From assembly GCF_002407605.1 (NCBI RefSeq), contig NZ_NXGV01000001.1, forward strand, positions 372,643-436,642: DNA of 64,000 bases. The letters are read 5' to 3'. The translations under genes were made by a program, and so were the position numbers. Source of the DNA: Marinobacter sp. ANT_B65 (GTDB lineage Bacteria; Pseudomonadota; Gammaproteobacteria; Pseudomonadales; Oleiphilaceae). Under the pieces are notes generated by a model. It was given only the letters and a program-made list of their open reading frames with translations. It searched no databases and was not told the DNA's origin. This document shows, one piece after another, positions 29,357 to 38,279 of the stretch. The stretch's first letter is position 1. Every line of letters begins with the position of its first letter.

Positions 29357-30607
29357 TCAGAACGCCCAGCCCAGGCTGGCGGAAGCACCAACCTGATACA
29401 TTTCCAGGCTGATTGTCTGGTCTGGAGCCAGCGGGTTGGTGCCGGTAACGGTTTTTGCCGGTGAGAAGAAGGCCATTCCCGACAGTTCCAGGTTCTCGCT
29501 GAACCCGTGGGTAAAACCGCCTGTGAAGTGCCATTCCTGAACACCCGGGGCAAGGATGTTGAGCAAAACATCCTCGCTGGAGATCGGGCTTTCTCCGTAG
29601 CTGACTCCAGCTCTCCAGGCGTGGTCAGGAGACTGTTGCCACTGCCATCCCAGCTTTACGATGGTCATGTCGTCCCAGCCGAACCCGGCACCTTGGTCTG
29701 TTCCCAGAGATCCGGGTGTGATGGGCATTACAGGGTTGCCGACACTGTTGATTTCACTGTATCGGATATGCTGGATATCCAGCAGGATCCAGTGATTCTG
29801 AATACCTGACCAGGCAATGCCGGCATTGAACATTTGTGGAATGTCGAAATCACCCTGCTCGGCGAACAGTCCCTGGTACTTGTCGAACTCTCCCATTTCC
29901 ACGATGTTACGCCAGCTGATGCCGCCACGAAGTGTGTCTGTGATTTCACCCTGCCAGCCGATCTGGTAGCCATAACCCCAGGCATCATCGGTGCCGTTGC
30001 CTGAAAGGGCGCTGGCATCGGACGAAAATGGAGCAAAGCTTTGCAGGCCCTCAGCAGAAAAACGCTGGTAGGCAATGATCGGCGAAATGCCGATGGCCTG
30101 ATTGTCAGCAAACTCCCAGGCCACAGTTGGAGCTATGAACAATTGTTCAAGGTTAACGCCGGCGCGGCCACCATAGAAGGTGCCGCCGTTATCGCCGGAA
30201 TAATCTGTGTTCATGCCCCCGTTGGCAAACACGGAAACACCGAAGGCAGTTGTGTCCGAGAGTTCACGGTTAAAACCGAAGTGGGGGATGAGAAAGCCGT
30301 TCTTGCTGCTTTCATAAGTGCCTGGCTGAAGAGAAAACGCGGGCGGCGGCGACAGGGGGCCATCAACTGAATATTCTCTCCTTGGAGAAAATACCTCGAT
30401 GCCACCGTCAATCCGGTTGCCCACAAAAACCATACCTGCCGGGTTGGTAGCTGCAGCCATGCTGTCCTGGGATAAAGCTGAACCCGCACCCGCCATGCCC
30501 ATGCTGATGGTGCCGTAACCGTGGCTCAGGTAGCCATTGGTTGCCAGTGCGGTGGTTGGAGCGAGTGTGGCGAGAGCGAATACTCCCAGAGCCAGATTGA
30601 TGCGCAT
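29357..30607 (-). CDS. FadL/OmpP1/TodX family outer-membrane porin
   Basis: 416 residues. A signal peptide ends near TTALA. The N-terminal segment after it (TNGYLSHGYGTISMGMAGAGSALSQD, given in part) is the plug region seen in FadL porins: GYG...GMAGAG followed by ATNPAGM. The C-terminus ends in an aromatic residue (GWAF), as in outer-membrane beta-barrels. Probably imports long-chain fatty acids or alkanes, which suits a wax-ester-forming marine bacterium. It ends 42 bases from the convergent lpoB gene. Confidence 0.92.
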   Translation of the reverse strand: MRINLALGVFALATLAPTTALATNGYLSHGYGTISMGMAGAGSALSQDSMAAATNPAGMVFVGNRIDGGIEVFSPRREYSVDGPLSPPPAFSLQPGTYESSKNGFLIPHFGFNRELSDTTAFGVSVFANGGMNTDYSGDNGGTFYGGRAGVNLEQLFIAPTVAWEFADNQAIGISPIIAYQRFSAEGLQSFAPFSSDASALSGNGTDDAWGYGYQIGWQGEITDTLRGGISWRNIVEMGEFDKYQGLFAEQGDFDIPQMFNAGIAWSGIQNHWILLDIQHIRYSEINSVGNPVMPITPGSLGTDQGAGFGWDDMTIVKLGWQWQQSPDHAWRAGVSYGESPISSEDVLLNILAPGVQEWHFTGGFTHGFSENLELSGMAFFSPAKTVTGTNPLAPDQTISLEMYQVGASASLGWAF

Positions 30608-30803
30608 GTAAAACCCATTCAGTTAAGCGTCATATCGTTGATAGCTGTCTTTTTACAGGTCTTTGGTTATAAGAGGAAGTAACAAATATCCATATGGTTA
30701 TATTGAGTGCGTCGCCTCGCAAAAAGCTGTTAATCAGTCATACTTGGCGTATATCGGATATCTAACTGATAATCTGAACAAAACAGGAACAACAGGATCT
30801 AAA

Positions 30804-32138
30804 GTGGCTTCCTTCCAATTCAAAGAGCGGCTTCAGGCTGCAGAAACCTGGATTCTTGCAAACCCGAACCCGCCAAAGACCTGGCCCTGGACCTGGCTTT
30901 ACAAGGTAGGGCGCTCCGCATACGCACTGATGCGTGACGTGATCAGTGGGCAGCTGACCCTGCATGCCATGAGCCTGGTTTACACCACGTTGCTCAGTAT
31001 TGTGCCTTTGCTGGCACTGAGTTTCTCAGTACTGAAAGCTCTGGGTGTTCACCAGCGCATGGAACCTTTTCTGTTCCAGTTCTTCCAGCCCATGGGCCCG
31101 GAAGGCGTTGAAATGGCCGAACGTATCCTTGGCTTTGTGGACAATATGAAAGTGGGGGTTCTGGGCTCGGTAGGCCTGGCTTTACTGGTTTACACCGTGG
31201 TTTCGCTGGTACAGAAAATCGAGCGGTCGTTCAACATGATCTGGCGGGTGCCGGAGATGCGTTCAGTCGCTCAGAGGTTCAGTAACTATCTGAGCGTTAT
31301 CATGGTCGGGCCACTGCTGATGGTGTCGGCCATTGGTGCCAGCGCGACGATATTTTCATCGTCCTTTGTTCAGGCTCTCATAGCCATAGAGCCATTCGGG
31401 TCACTGATTCTGGTGGCGAGTCGTTTTACACCCTTTTTTCTCGTGGTAGGTGCCTTCACCTTCGTTTATGTGTTCATGCCCAACACCCGGGTGAAACTGA
31501 GGTATGCCTTTATTGGCGGCCTGGTTGCCGGCGTTTCATGGCAGGCAGGTGGAATGCTGTTCGCGTCTTTTGTGGCGGGTTCAGCCAAGTACGCCGCCAT
31601 TTATTCCAGTTTTGCGATTGGTATTATCATGCTGATCTGGATCTACCTGAACTGGATGATTCTTCTTCTGGGCGCAAGCCTGGCGTTCTACCTGCAAAAC
31701 CCTGGCGCGGTGGCTAAGCGCACCCATGTTCAGTTGGCCCCGGAGCTGCAGGAAAAAGTTGCTTTGGCTATGGTCTGGCTGGTGGCACGTCCCTTCAGTG
31801 AAGGCGCGAAAGCACCACAGCAGGAAGCTCTGGAGCAGGCGTTGCGGGTGCCAGGTGAAGTTACACGGGGTGTCAGTGACAAGTTGATTCGGGCGGGCCT
31901 GCTTTCACTGGCAGGCAAGCAGGGCGATCAGCTTGTGCCGGGGCGCTCTCTGGATCTTATTACGATAGGTGATGTGCTTCAGGCGGTGCGCCGCGATGAG
32001 GACCGGGTTGTTGACAGGTTGCCTCCCGTGTTTCCTGCCGAGTTGCTGGAGGGAGATCGCAAGAACGAACTTACGACCTTCGCGAGACTCCTTAAAGGCA
32101 GCCCGGACTCAGAGGTCAGCTCCGGGCTCCCTCGCTGA
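30804..32138 (+). CDS. YihY family inner-membrane protein with C-terminal extension
   Basis: 444 residues from the GTG at 30804, chosen because AGGA lies six bases upstream; the frame is open back to 30663 without a plausible start. Six hydrophobic helices cover about residues 55-300 and carry the YihY/BrkB motifs SLVYTTLLSIVPLLAL and FVYVFMPNTRVK. A soluble C-terminal domain of about 130 residues follows. The family was once called ribonuclease BN, an assignment now discarded; function unknown. The 3' end overlaps the convergent HDOD gene by 23 bases. Confidence 0.9.
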   Translation: MASFQFKERLQAAETWILANPNPPKTWPWTWLYKVGRSAYALMRDVISGQLTLHAMSLVYTTLLSIVPLLALSFSVLKALGVHQRMEPFLFQFFQPMGPEGVEMAERILGFVDNMKVGVLGSVGLALLVYTVVSLVQKIERSFNMIWRVPEMRSVAQRFSNYLSVIMVGPLLMVSAIGASATIFSSSFVQALIAIEPFGSLILVASRFTPFFLVVGAFTFVYVFMPNTRVKLRYAFIGGLVAGVSWQAGGMLFASFVAGSAKYAAIYSSFAIGIIMLIWIYLNWMILLLGASLAFYLQNPGAVAKRTHVQLAPELQEKVALAMVWLVARPFSEGAKAPQQEALEQALRVPGEVTRGVSDKLIRAGLLSLAGKQGDQLVPGRSLDLITIGDVLQAVRRDEDRVVDRLPPVFPAELLEGDRKNELTTFARLLKGSPDSEVSSGLPR

Positions 32139-33156
32139 GAACAGCTTTCAGAGCTTTACGTACATGGTCGATCTGTTCCTGGGTCAGGTGGACGATTTTA
32201 GCAATATCTTCCTCAGGCAGATTTCTCTGGTGAGCGTGGCGTAATACTTCACGGGTGCCAATAACCATGCCGTCACTCAGGGTTGTCTGCACCTGATCCG
32301 GGGCGGGGCGCTCTGCTTCCATTAGATAAGCGTGGTACTTGGGAGGCAGGTTCCACTCACTTGCGATCAGCTGGCAGGCCATCCACTGATATCGTGTGAG
32401 TGCCTTGGTAATCAGCGTAGTGTCAGGGTCGCCAGTACCACGCTGGGCCCGGCAAATGTGCTGAAGTTCCCTGCTGATTGTTATGTAGGACAGTGCCGGC
32501 AGTAACCCGGTAGTAAAGAGTGCGCTTGTGTCCTCTTTACGGAGTTTGCCTATAAACTCGGCAGCACGGGCGCAAGTGAGACCCCAGCGCCAGGCTCGCT
32601 GTGCAAACAATGCCTCCCGGCTGTTACGCGCGGCCATCATCGGGCGCATAACCGCGGCAGCAATCACACTCCGGATGCCATTCATTCCGAGAACAAATAC
32701 GGCCTGGTCGACGGACTCAATAGTATGTTCACCAGTCCGGAAATAGGGGCTGTTGGCAACCTGCAGAATCTGGTCCGTCAGCGCGGGGTCGCCAAGAATA
32801 ATTTCAGTCAGCTTCTGGCGGTCAGCCCCTTCATCAGAGAGTACTCTCATCAGCATGGGCAGTGTCATGGGCCGCCTGGGGACTTCTTCCATGGTGTTGT
32901 TTATAAGACGGGAATGCAGCTCATCAAGAGCAGTGCTCGATGAAGGCCGCTCCGTGTTCAGTTTGGAAGGCTCAGTATCCAGAAGCCAGCAGAAAAGGTT
33001 TTCTTCAAGCTGCAGTGTCAGGGTCTGTGCAACGTCTGGAGTTTCGCCTGGCTCTGAAGTTTTCGCAGGATTGAATAACCTCGCCTCAGAAACCGGAGGA
33101 GGAGATGGTTTTTCTGTTTTGAAAAAGCCTGTAATCCAGGAAAAGAAACCTGGCAT
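32116..33156 (-). CDS. HDOD-domain protein
   Basis: 346 residues. A Pro-rich N-terminal linker (about 15-60) is followed by an HDOD domain (about 95-280) with LPMLMRVLSD, ILGDPALTDQILQVANSPYF and AVFVLGMNGIRSVI. HDOD proteins are regulatory relatives of HD phosphohydrolases and act in signalling or motility. No output domain is attached. It overlaps yihY tail to tail. Confidence 0.88.
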   Translation of the reverse strand: MPGFFSWITGFFKTEKPSPPPVSEARLFNPAKTSEPGETPDVAQTLTLQLEENLFCWLLDTEPSKLNTERPSSSTALDELHSRLINNTMEEVPRRPMTLPMLMRVLSDEGADRQKLTEIILGDPALTDQILQVANSPYFRTGEHTIESVDQAVFVLGMNGIRSVIAAAVMRPMMAARNSREALFAQRAWRWGLTCARAAEFIGKLRKEDTSALFTTGLLPALSYITISRELQHICRAQRGTGDPDTTLITKALTRYQWMACQLIASEWNLPPKYHAYLMEAERPAPDQVQTTLSDGMVIGTREVLRHAHQRNLPEEDIAKIVHLTQEQIDHVRKALKAVLSEGARS

Positions 33157-33267
33157 CCGTTGCCTCCGGGTCAGCCAGTCGTGAAAAGGTACGTGTCCAC
33201 GAAAACTTTAGTATAGATGTCCGCCGCAGGCTTGCACAGACTAAACCGGCTGCGGCCAGTAAACTAT

Positions 33268-34497
33268 TCAGAACAGTGCGCCGCCGAATACGAAGACGAG
33301 CTGGCAGACACCTGCCGCAAACCCCAGAGTTGCGCCAACCAGGATCAGCTTGACCTCATCTTCCTGAAAACAGGGGCGAAGCAGTTCCTGGAACTCTTCG
33401 GAAGAAAGCGCAACCATGCGCTCCACCATAATAGACTCAACAGCGCGGGCACGATCTGTCTCAAACACCGGGCTATTAAAGGAGGTTTTTGACAGTGCTA
33501 CGGCCTTCTCCCCAACCTGATTCTTGAGTGCGGCAAAACCGGCCGGGCCAATGGCTACCTGGGTAAGCGCTTTACCTATGCCGGCAGTTTCATCTACGAG
33601 CGGTTTGATGTGTTTTCTTACCATGCTACGGGCGCGCTCACCTTCAGGGCCTTCCAGTATGGCGCTGATGATATTGCCCACCGTGAGGATTTCATGGGTC
33701 ACTATGTGACAGAAAGATTCCGCAACTTCAGGTTGCCGCTTCAGAAACAGGCCCTGAATGCAGAAGCTTCCGATTTTTTTGGGGTGCAGGGGGCGGAAGA
33801 TAACGTTCAGCGCAATCCAGTTGGTTGCCCAGCCAACCAGGAGGCCGAAGACAGGCAGTACCCACCAGTTCTGATAAAAGTACCAGGCAGCCATTTGAAT
33901 CAGACCAAACAGGAAGCCGAAGTAGAAGCCGGAATTCACGATAAAGCGGAACTCGGCTTCGCCGCATTCCAGGAAAATCCGGTTCAGCAGCTGTTTGTCG
34001 GCGGCGAGACGTTCAATCACCATGCCTTTGATATCAAGAAGGTCTTCAACGTTGTCCGCGATGTCGTCAATCAGGTTGTCGACCAGTCTTGGCGTGGATT
34101 TCCGTACCCGTTCGTAGATCAGCCTCCGGCCGGAGGCCGGGAGATTTTCCCATAATGTTGGATGCTCTTTGAGCATCAGTTCGTCGACGTATTCTTCTAT
34201 ACGAGGGTCGACAGAGTAGACGATGTGGGTAGCGAGGACCTTGGGGTCAATCTGCTGGAAGATTTCCCGTACGGTGCCGATCTTTGAGATGGTCGCATCC
34301 ACGCTGATAGCGGCCATCTTGCTGGCCTTGGAGGGAATAATACCCTGCCAGCCCAGCAAAGGAGGCTTGCCTACGAACTCCAGAGGGTAGAAGGTCATTT
34401 TGATGGCAAGCCAGTTGGTGGTCCAGCCAATGAATGCGGCAATAACGGGGATGCTGAGGTATTGCCAGAATTCCGGGTTGGAGAGCAGATCGGTCAT
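33268..34497 (-). CDS. DUF445 family membrane protein
   Basis: 409 residues from the ATG at 34497, which overlaps the rsmE stop (ATGA) and has GGGAG six bases upstream. DUF445 signatures are GWTTNWLAIKMTFYPLEFVG near the N-terminus and the repeated LVGWATNWIALNVIFRPLHPKK about 200 residues later. Hydrophobic helices flank both, and one ends the protein. Function unknown. It is translationally coupled to rsmE and downstream of bioA in the same direction. Confidence 0.88.
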   Translation of the reverse strand: MTDLLSNPEFWQYLSIPVIAAFIGWTTNWLAIKMTFYPLEFVGKPPLLGWQGIIPSKASKMAAISVDATISKIGTVREIFQQIDPKVLATHIVYSVDPRIEEYVDELMLKEHPTLWENLPASGRRLIYERVRKSTPRLVDNLIDDIADNVEDLLDIKGMVIERLAADKQLLNRIFLECGEAEFRFIVNSGFYFGFLFGLIQMAAWYFYQNWWVLPVFGLLVGWATNWIALNVIFRPLHPKKIGSFCIQGLFLKRQPEVAESFCHIVTHEILTVGNIISAILEGPEGERARSMVRKHIKPLVDETAGIGKALTQVAIGPAGFAALKNQVGEKAVALSKTSFNSPVFETDRARAVESIMVERMVALSSEEFQELLRPCFQEDEVKLILVGATLGFAAGVCQLVFVFGGALF

Positions 34498-35234
34498 TCC
34501 CGGCTCCCGATATCTCCCCACAACCACTGGCAAAGAGCCAGCGTGGCTACCGGTGCGGTTTCAGTTCTCAGCACTCTTGGGCCCAGAGCGACAGGCATGA
34601 ACCCCTCCTTCTCCGCGCGGGCAATTTCCTCTGCAGTGAGGCCGCCTTCGGGCCCAATCATCAGTGCGACATGTGCCGGTTTGTCCATGGACGCCAGCGA
34701 CTGTTCAGTGCGGTGATGCAGGACGAGGCGCAGGTCGCAGTCACGGCTGTGCCCAAACCACTGTTCCAGGTTCATAACCGGCATGACCTCAGGTACCCGT
34801 GCCCGGCCGCACTGTTCTGCGGCGCTCACTGCAATGGATTGCCAGTGGCGCAGACGCTTGTCTTCACGGTCACCCTTGAGTTTTACCTCACAGCGTTCAG
34901 TGGTTAGCGGCACTATGCACGATACGCCCATCTCCACAGCTTTCTGAATGGCGTAATCCATACGATCACCCTTGGAGAGCGTCTGGCCAAGGGTGACCTG
35001 TAAGGGGGATTCCGTGTGCTTGGCTTCAGGTGCTCCTACAAGAACTTCTACGCGCTTCTTGCCCGCTTCGGTGATTGTGGCCGGGTAATCCTGACCGTCG
35101 CCGTTGAACAGCTTCAGTGCCTGTCCGGGCTGCATGCGCAATACGCGGCCAACATGCTGGGCTGCGTTTTCATCCAGATCTGCGTGGTTTCCTTCGCTCA
35201 GTGGCGAATCGGTATAAATTCTGGGGATGCGCAT
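34494..35234 (-). CDS. rsmE: 16S rRNA (uracil1498-N3)-methyltransferase RsmE
   Basis: Methylates U1498 of 16S rRNA. 246 residues. An N-terminal PUA-like domain (about 1-75) is followed by a SPOUT methyltransferase domain with the knot motifs MIGPEGGLTAEE and LGPRVLRTETA. It lies 15 bases after bioA and overlaps the DUF445 gene by four, so bioA-rsmE-DUF445 is likely one transcript. Confidence 0.96.
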   Translation of the reverse strand: MRIPRIYTDSPLSEGNHADLDENAAQHVGRVLRMQPGQALKLFNGDGQDYPATITEAGKKRVEVLVGAPEAKHTESPLQVTLGQTLSKGDRMDYAIQKAVEMGVSCIVPLTTERCEVKLKGDREDKRLRHWQSIAVSAAEQCGRARVPEVMPVMNLEQWFGHSRDCDLRLVLHHRTEQSLASMDKPAHVALMIGPEGGLTAEEIARAEKEGFMPVALGPRVLRTETAPVATLALCQWLWGDIGSRE

Positions 35235-35249
35235 GCGTGTTTACCTTGA

Positions 35250-36599
35250 TCAGTCCCTAACAGCGATGTTGATACCTTCTGTCGCGACCTGGGCCAGATG
35301 ACGAATCTGGTCTTCGGTGATGACGTAAGGTGGCATGAAGTAAACCACATTACCCAGGGGTCTAAGCAAGGCCTCCCGGGTCAGAGAATGCTGATAGACC
35401 CGAACTCCACGACGCTCCTGCCAGGGAAAGGGGGTTTTGGACGCCTTGTCTTTGACCATTTCCACCGCGAGGGTCATGCCGTGCTGGCGGATATCCCCCA
35501 CGTTGGGGTGGTCGGCAAGGTGAGCGACGGATTCGGCCAGGCAGGCCGAGAGCCGGCGATTGTTCTCGATGACATTGTCATCCCGGAAGATGTCGAGAGT
35601 CGCCAGTGCGACAGCACAACCTATCGGGTTGCCAGTGTAACTATGGCTGTGCAGAAAGGCCTTCAGGGTTTCGTAGTCATCGTAAAAAGCGTTATAAACC
35701 TCGTTGGTGGTAAGCACCACTGACAGCGGCAGGTAGCCTGCCGTCAGGCCTTTGGACAGGCACATGAAGTCTGGTGTGATGCCGGACTGCTCGCAGGCAA
35801 ACAGAGTGCCTGTACGGCCAAACCCGACGGCAATTTCGTCTGCAATCAGATGCACACCGTAGCGATCACAGGCCTGGCGCAGTTTTGTGTGGTAAACCGG
35901 ATGGTGCATGCGCATGCCACCCGCGCACTGGATCAGTGGTTCTACCACAACGGCACAGATTTCTTCGTGTTTCTCTGCCAGCAGCTTTTCCATAGCCTCA
36001 AACTGACGCAGGGCATAGGCCTCGTCGGTTTCACCTTCTTCCTTGTTGTAAGCATCCGGAGAGGGTGCGGTGAGAACTTCCATCAATAAGGGCTGATAGG
36101 TTTCCTTGTACAAAGCCACGTCGCCCAGTGCCAGAGCACCCAGAGTTTCTCCGTGGTAACTGTTGCTCAGGTTTACGAAGTTCTTTTTGCCGGGGTATCC
36201 CTGATTCCTCCAGTAGTGGAAGCTCATTTTCAGCGCAGCTTCAATCGCCGACGAGCCATTGTCGGCGTAGAAGCACTTGTTCAGACCTTCAGGGGTTACT
36301 TCGATGAGCCGCTCAGACAGATTTACCACAGGCTCGTGGGTAAAACCCGCCAGAATGACGTGCTCCAGCTCGCCGATCTGCTTCTGGATTGCTGCATTGA
36401 TTCTGGGATTGGCGTGGCCGAACAGATTGACCCACCAGGAGCTGACCGCATCGATGTACCTGTTATTTTCAAAATCCTCCAGCCAGACGCCTTTGCCTCG
36501 TCTGATCGGAACCAGAGGCAGGGTTTCGTGGTCTTTCATCTGGGTACAGGGATGCCATACGGATTTCAGGCCGCGGGCGACAAGGTCAGCATTGCGCAT
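35250..36599 (-). CDS. bioA: Adenosylmethionine-8-amino-7-oxononanoate aminotransferase BioA
   Basis: PLP-dependent enzyme of biotin synthesis that transfers the amino group of SAM to KAPA to give DAPA. 449 residues. Substrate-side motifs WHPCTQMKDHE and the class III aminotransferase sequence LIADEIAVGFGRTGTLFACE are present. The PLP lysine is in LSKGLTAGYLPL. A BirA-type inverted repeat lies 46-77 bases upstream, suggesting biotin control. The other bio genes are not in the window. Confidence 0.96.
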   Translation of the reverse strand: MRNADLVARGLKSVWHPCTQMKDHETLPLVPIRRGKGVWLEDFENNRYIDAVSSWWVNLFGHANPRINAAIQKQIGELEHVILAGFTHEPVVNLSERLIEVTPEGLNKCFYADNGSSAIEAALKMSFHYWRNQGYPGKKNFVNLSNSYHGETLGALALGDVALYKETYQPLLMEVLTAPSPDAYNKEEGETDEAYALRQFEAMEKLLAEKHEEICAVVVEPLIQCAGGMRMHHPVYHTKLRQACDRYGVHLIADEIAVGFGRTGTLFACEQSGITPDFMCLSKGLTAGYLPLSVVLTTNEVYNAFYDDYETLKAFLHSHSYTGNPIGCAVALATLDIFRDDNVIENNRRLSACLAESVAHLADHPNVGDIRQHGMTLAVEMVKDKASKTPFPWQERRGVRVYQHSLTREALLRPLGNVVYFMPPYVITEDQIRHLAQVATEGINIAVRD

Positions 36600-36644
36600 G
36601 GTGGGGCTCCGGTAAGACGATGGTTCTGCAATGAATAAATCTGG

Positions 36645-36676
36645 CTGTTAACCTTTTTGGATATTACAGTTAACAG
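36645..36676 (-). promoter_or_regulatory. Candidate BirA operator upstream of bioA
   Basis: Inverted half-sites CTGTTAACC (36645-36653) and AGTTAACAG (36668-36676) are separated by 14 bases. The half-site matches the BirA consensus TTGTAAACC at 7 of 9 positions; the spacer is one or two bases shorter than in E. coli. The position, 46 bases before the bioA start, supports biotin-dependent repression. Confidence 0.5.
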
Positions 36677-36857
36677 CGGTATGTGGCTATGGGTTCTGCT
36701 TCGGTGGCTATCAGGAACTGATACTCCACCGGTAGTCTCTGTGCCCGTAGCGGCACTGTTCGTATCTGCCGGAGCTATTACAGACACACTACAGAAATGC
36801 TACATAAGTTTTGTTTATTTATGCGTATCGTTTAGTCGTTAAGTATACATTGCCCGA

Positions 36858-36883
36858 AAATCGCGAATAGCTATGCGCGATTT
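36858..36883. promoter_or_regulatory. 26-bp near-perfect palindrome upstream of the TRAP binding-protein gene
   Basis: AAATCGCG (36858-36865) pairs with CGCGATTT (36876-36883), and the centre ATAGCTAT is itself palindromic; only one pair (A/G at the ninth position) breaks full symmetry. It lies 40 bases before the ATG at 36924 and no T run follows, so an operator is more likely than a terminator. The remaining bases of the 36600-36923 gap hold the bioA operator and AT-rich sequence with no gene. Confidence 0.5.
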
Positions 36884-36923
36884 GACTAAAAAATAAACAA
36901 AAAGATGAGCAGGCAGGTCGTAT

Positions 36924-38057
36924 ATGTATCCCGTTAAAGTTGGAAAACTAAGTGTGCTCGTTGTTTTTCTGTTGATGGCAGTTCTGCTCGCCGGCTGCAA
37001 TGATGTCAGCCCCAAAGCCGCCGCAGTAGAAGCTCCCGCCCCTGAACCAAAGGTTTACAAACTGCGTCTGGCCCAGACCTGGGCTGAGAACGCCCCTGTT
37101 TTTGCCGAGACCACCGCCAATCTGGCGCAGATGGTAAACCAGCTGTCAGATGGTCAGCTACAAATCGAAGTGGTTTCAGCTGATCAGCACAAGAAGCCTT
37201 TCGGCGTTTTCGATATGGTGAAATCCGGCGAGTACGATATGGGGCACTCAGCCTCTTATTACTGGAAAGACGTCGATTTCAATATGTTGTTTTTCACCAC
37301 GGTTCCCTTCGGAATGCTGCCCCAGGAGCAGTACGCGTGGTTTTACCATGGTGGAGGGTTGGAACTGACGCAGAAGGTGTACAGTAAACACAACATGCTG
37401 TCGTTCCCTGGAGGAAACACCGGCAATCAGATGGGAGGCTGGTTCCGAAAGGAAATTAATACACTTGAGGATCTCAAGGGGTTAAGGATGCGGGTTCCGG
37501 GCTTTGCAGGGGCAGTTCTGCAGGAGCTTGGAGTAGAACCCATTAACTTGCCGCCGGGCGAATTATACCAGGCCATGAATGAAGGGCGCATCGATGCCCT
37601 TGAATGGGTTGGGCCTTCTCTGGATCTGGGTATGCGGTTCCATGAAATCGCCCGTTTTTATTATACGGGCTGGCATGAGCCCGCCACCGAATTGCAGTTC
37701 CTGATCAATCAGGACAGCTGGAAGCGTCTACCTGAGCGGCTTCAGCAGGTGCTTCAGATTGCCATGCGTACGTCAGCATACGATATGTATATACAATCAA
37801 CGTACGAGAGCGCTCAGAACTGGTCGACCATCCAGGTTGAGTATCCCGGCGTTCAGATTCGTACGTTTTCTCCCGAGATTCTCCAGGCGTTGTATGACGT
37901 GACTGAGGAGCAGTTGAAAGCCCGGGCCAACGAAGACCCGCTTGCCAGAGAGGTATTGGATTCACAGTCCAGATTCCTGTGGAAAGCACGTCGCTGGACC
38001 CGGATATCAGATCAGGCTTACCTGAACAGCCATCCCCGTGGCGGGCTACGTAAGTAA
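36924..38057 (+). CDS. TRAP transporter solute-binding protein (DctP family), orphan lipoprotein
   Basis: 377 residues. An N-terminal hydrophobic signal with lipobox LAGC (Cys25) indicates a lipid-anchored protein. The DctP fold is seen in KLRLAQTWAENAPVFAE, LEDLKGLRMRVPGFAGAVLQELG and the TRAP motif LYQAMNEGRIDALEWVGP. It resembles the mannitol/chloroaromatic-type DctP group, but the ligand is unknown. No DctQ or DctM membrane gene follows; instead there is a graveyard of gene fragments. It may have lost its partners or serve as a sensor. Confidence 0.88.
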   Translation: MYPVKVGKLSVLVVFLLMAVLLAGCNDVSPKAAAVEAPAPEPKVYKLRLAQTWAENAPVFAETTANLAQMVNQLSDGQLQIEVVSADQHKKPFGVFDMVKSGEYDMGHSASYYWKDVDFNMLFFTTVPFGMLPQEQYAWFYHGGGLELTQKVYSKHNMLSFPGGNTGNQMGGWFRKEINTLEDLKGLRMRVPGFAGAVLQELGVEPINLPPGELYQAMNEGRIDALEWVGPSLDLGMRFHEIARFYYTGWHEPATELQFLINQDSWKRLPERLQQVLQIAMRTSAYDMYIQSTYESAQNWSTIQVEYPGVQIRTFSPEILQALYDVTEEQLKARANEDPLAREVLDSQSRFLWKARRWTRISDQAYLNSHPRGGLRK

Positions 38058-38084
38058 ATGAAGTAATGCCTCGGCCAGCTCCCG

Positions 38085-38250
38085 AACATGCCAGTCTGTG
38101 GGTACTGAACGCGGCTATTGAAGCCGCGCGGGTCGGGAGTATGGCCGAGGATTTACCGTTATTGCAGATGAAGTCAGACTGCTGTCAGTCGTCTCAGGAT
38201 ATAGTTAGGGCCAGACTCGCTTGTCTGGTTCACAATGTGAACCAGATGAC
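38085..38250 (+). pseudogene. Methyl-accepting chemotaxis protein fragment, frameshifted
   Basis: One frame reads VLNAAIEAARVGSM, and after a one-base shift the next reads GRGFTVIADEVRLLS; together these give the highly conserved signalling tip of chemoreceptors (LNAAIEAARAGE..GRGFAVVADEVR). A further shift restores SSQDIVRA. Only about 50 codons remain, without start, sensor or membrane region, so it cannot make a functional receptor. The sequence is seen directly; decay of an ancestral gene is the inference. Confidence 0.75.
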
Positions 38251-38279
38251 TTTGTCAAAGTGTACAGGCGGTATAAGAT

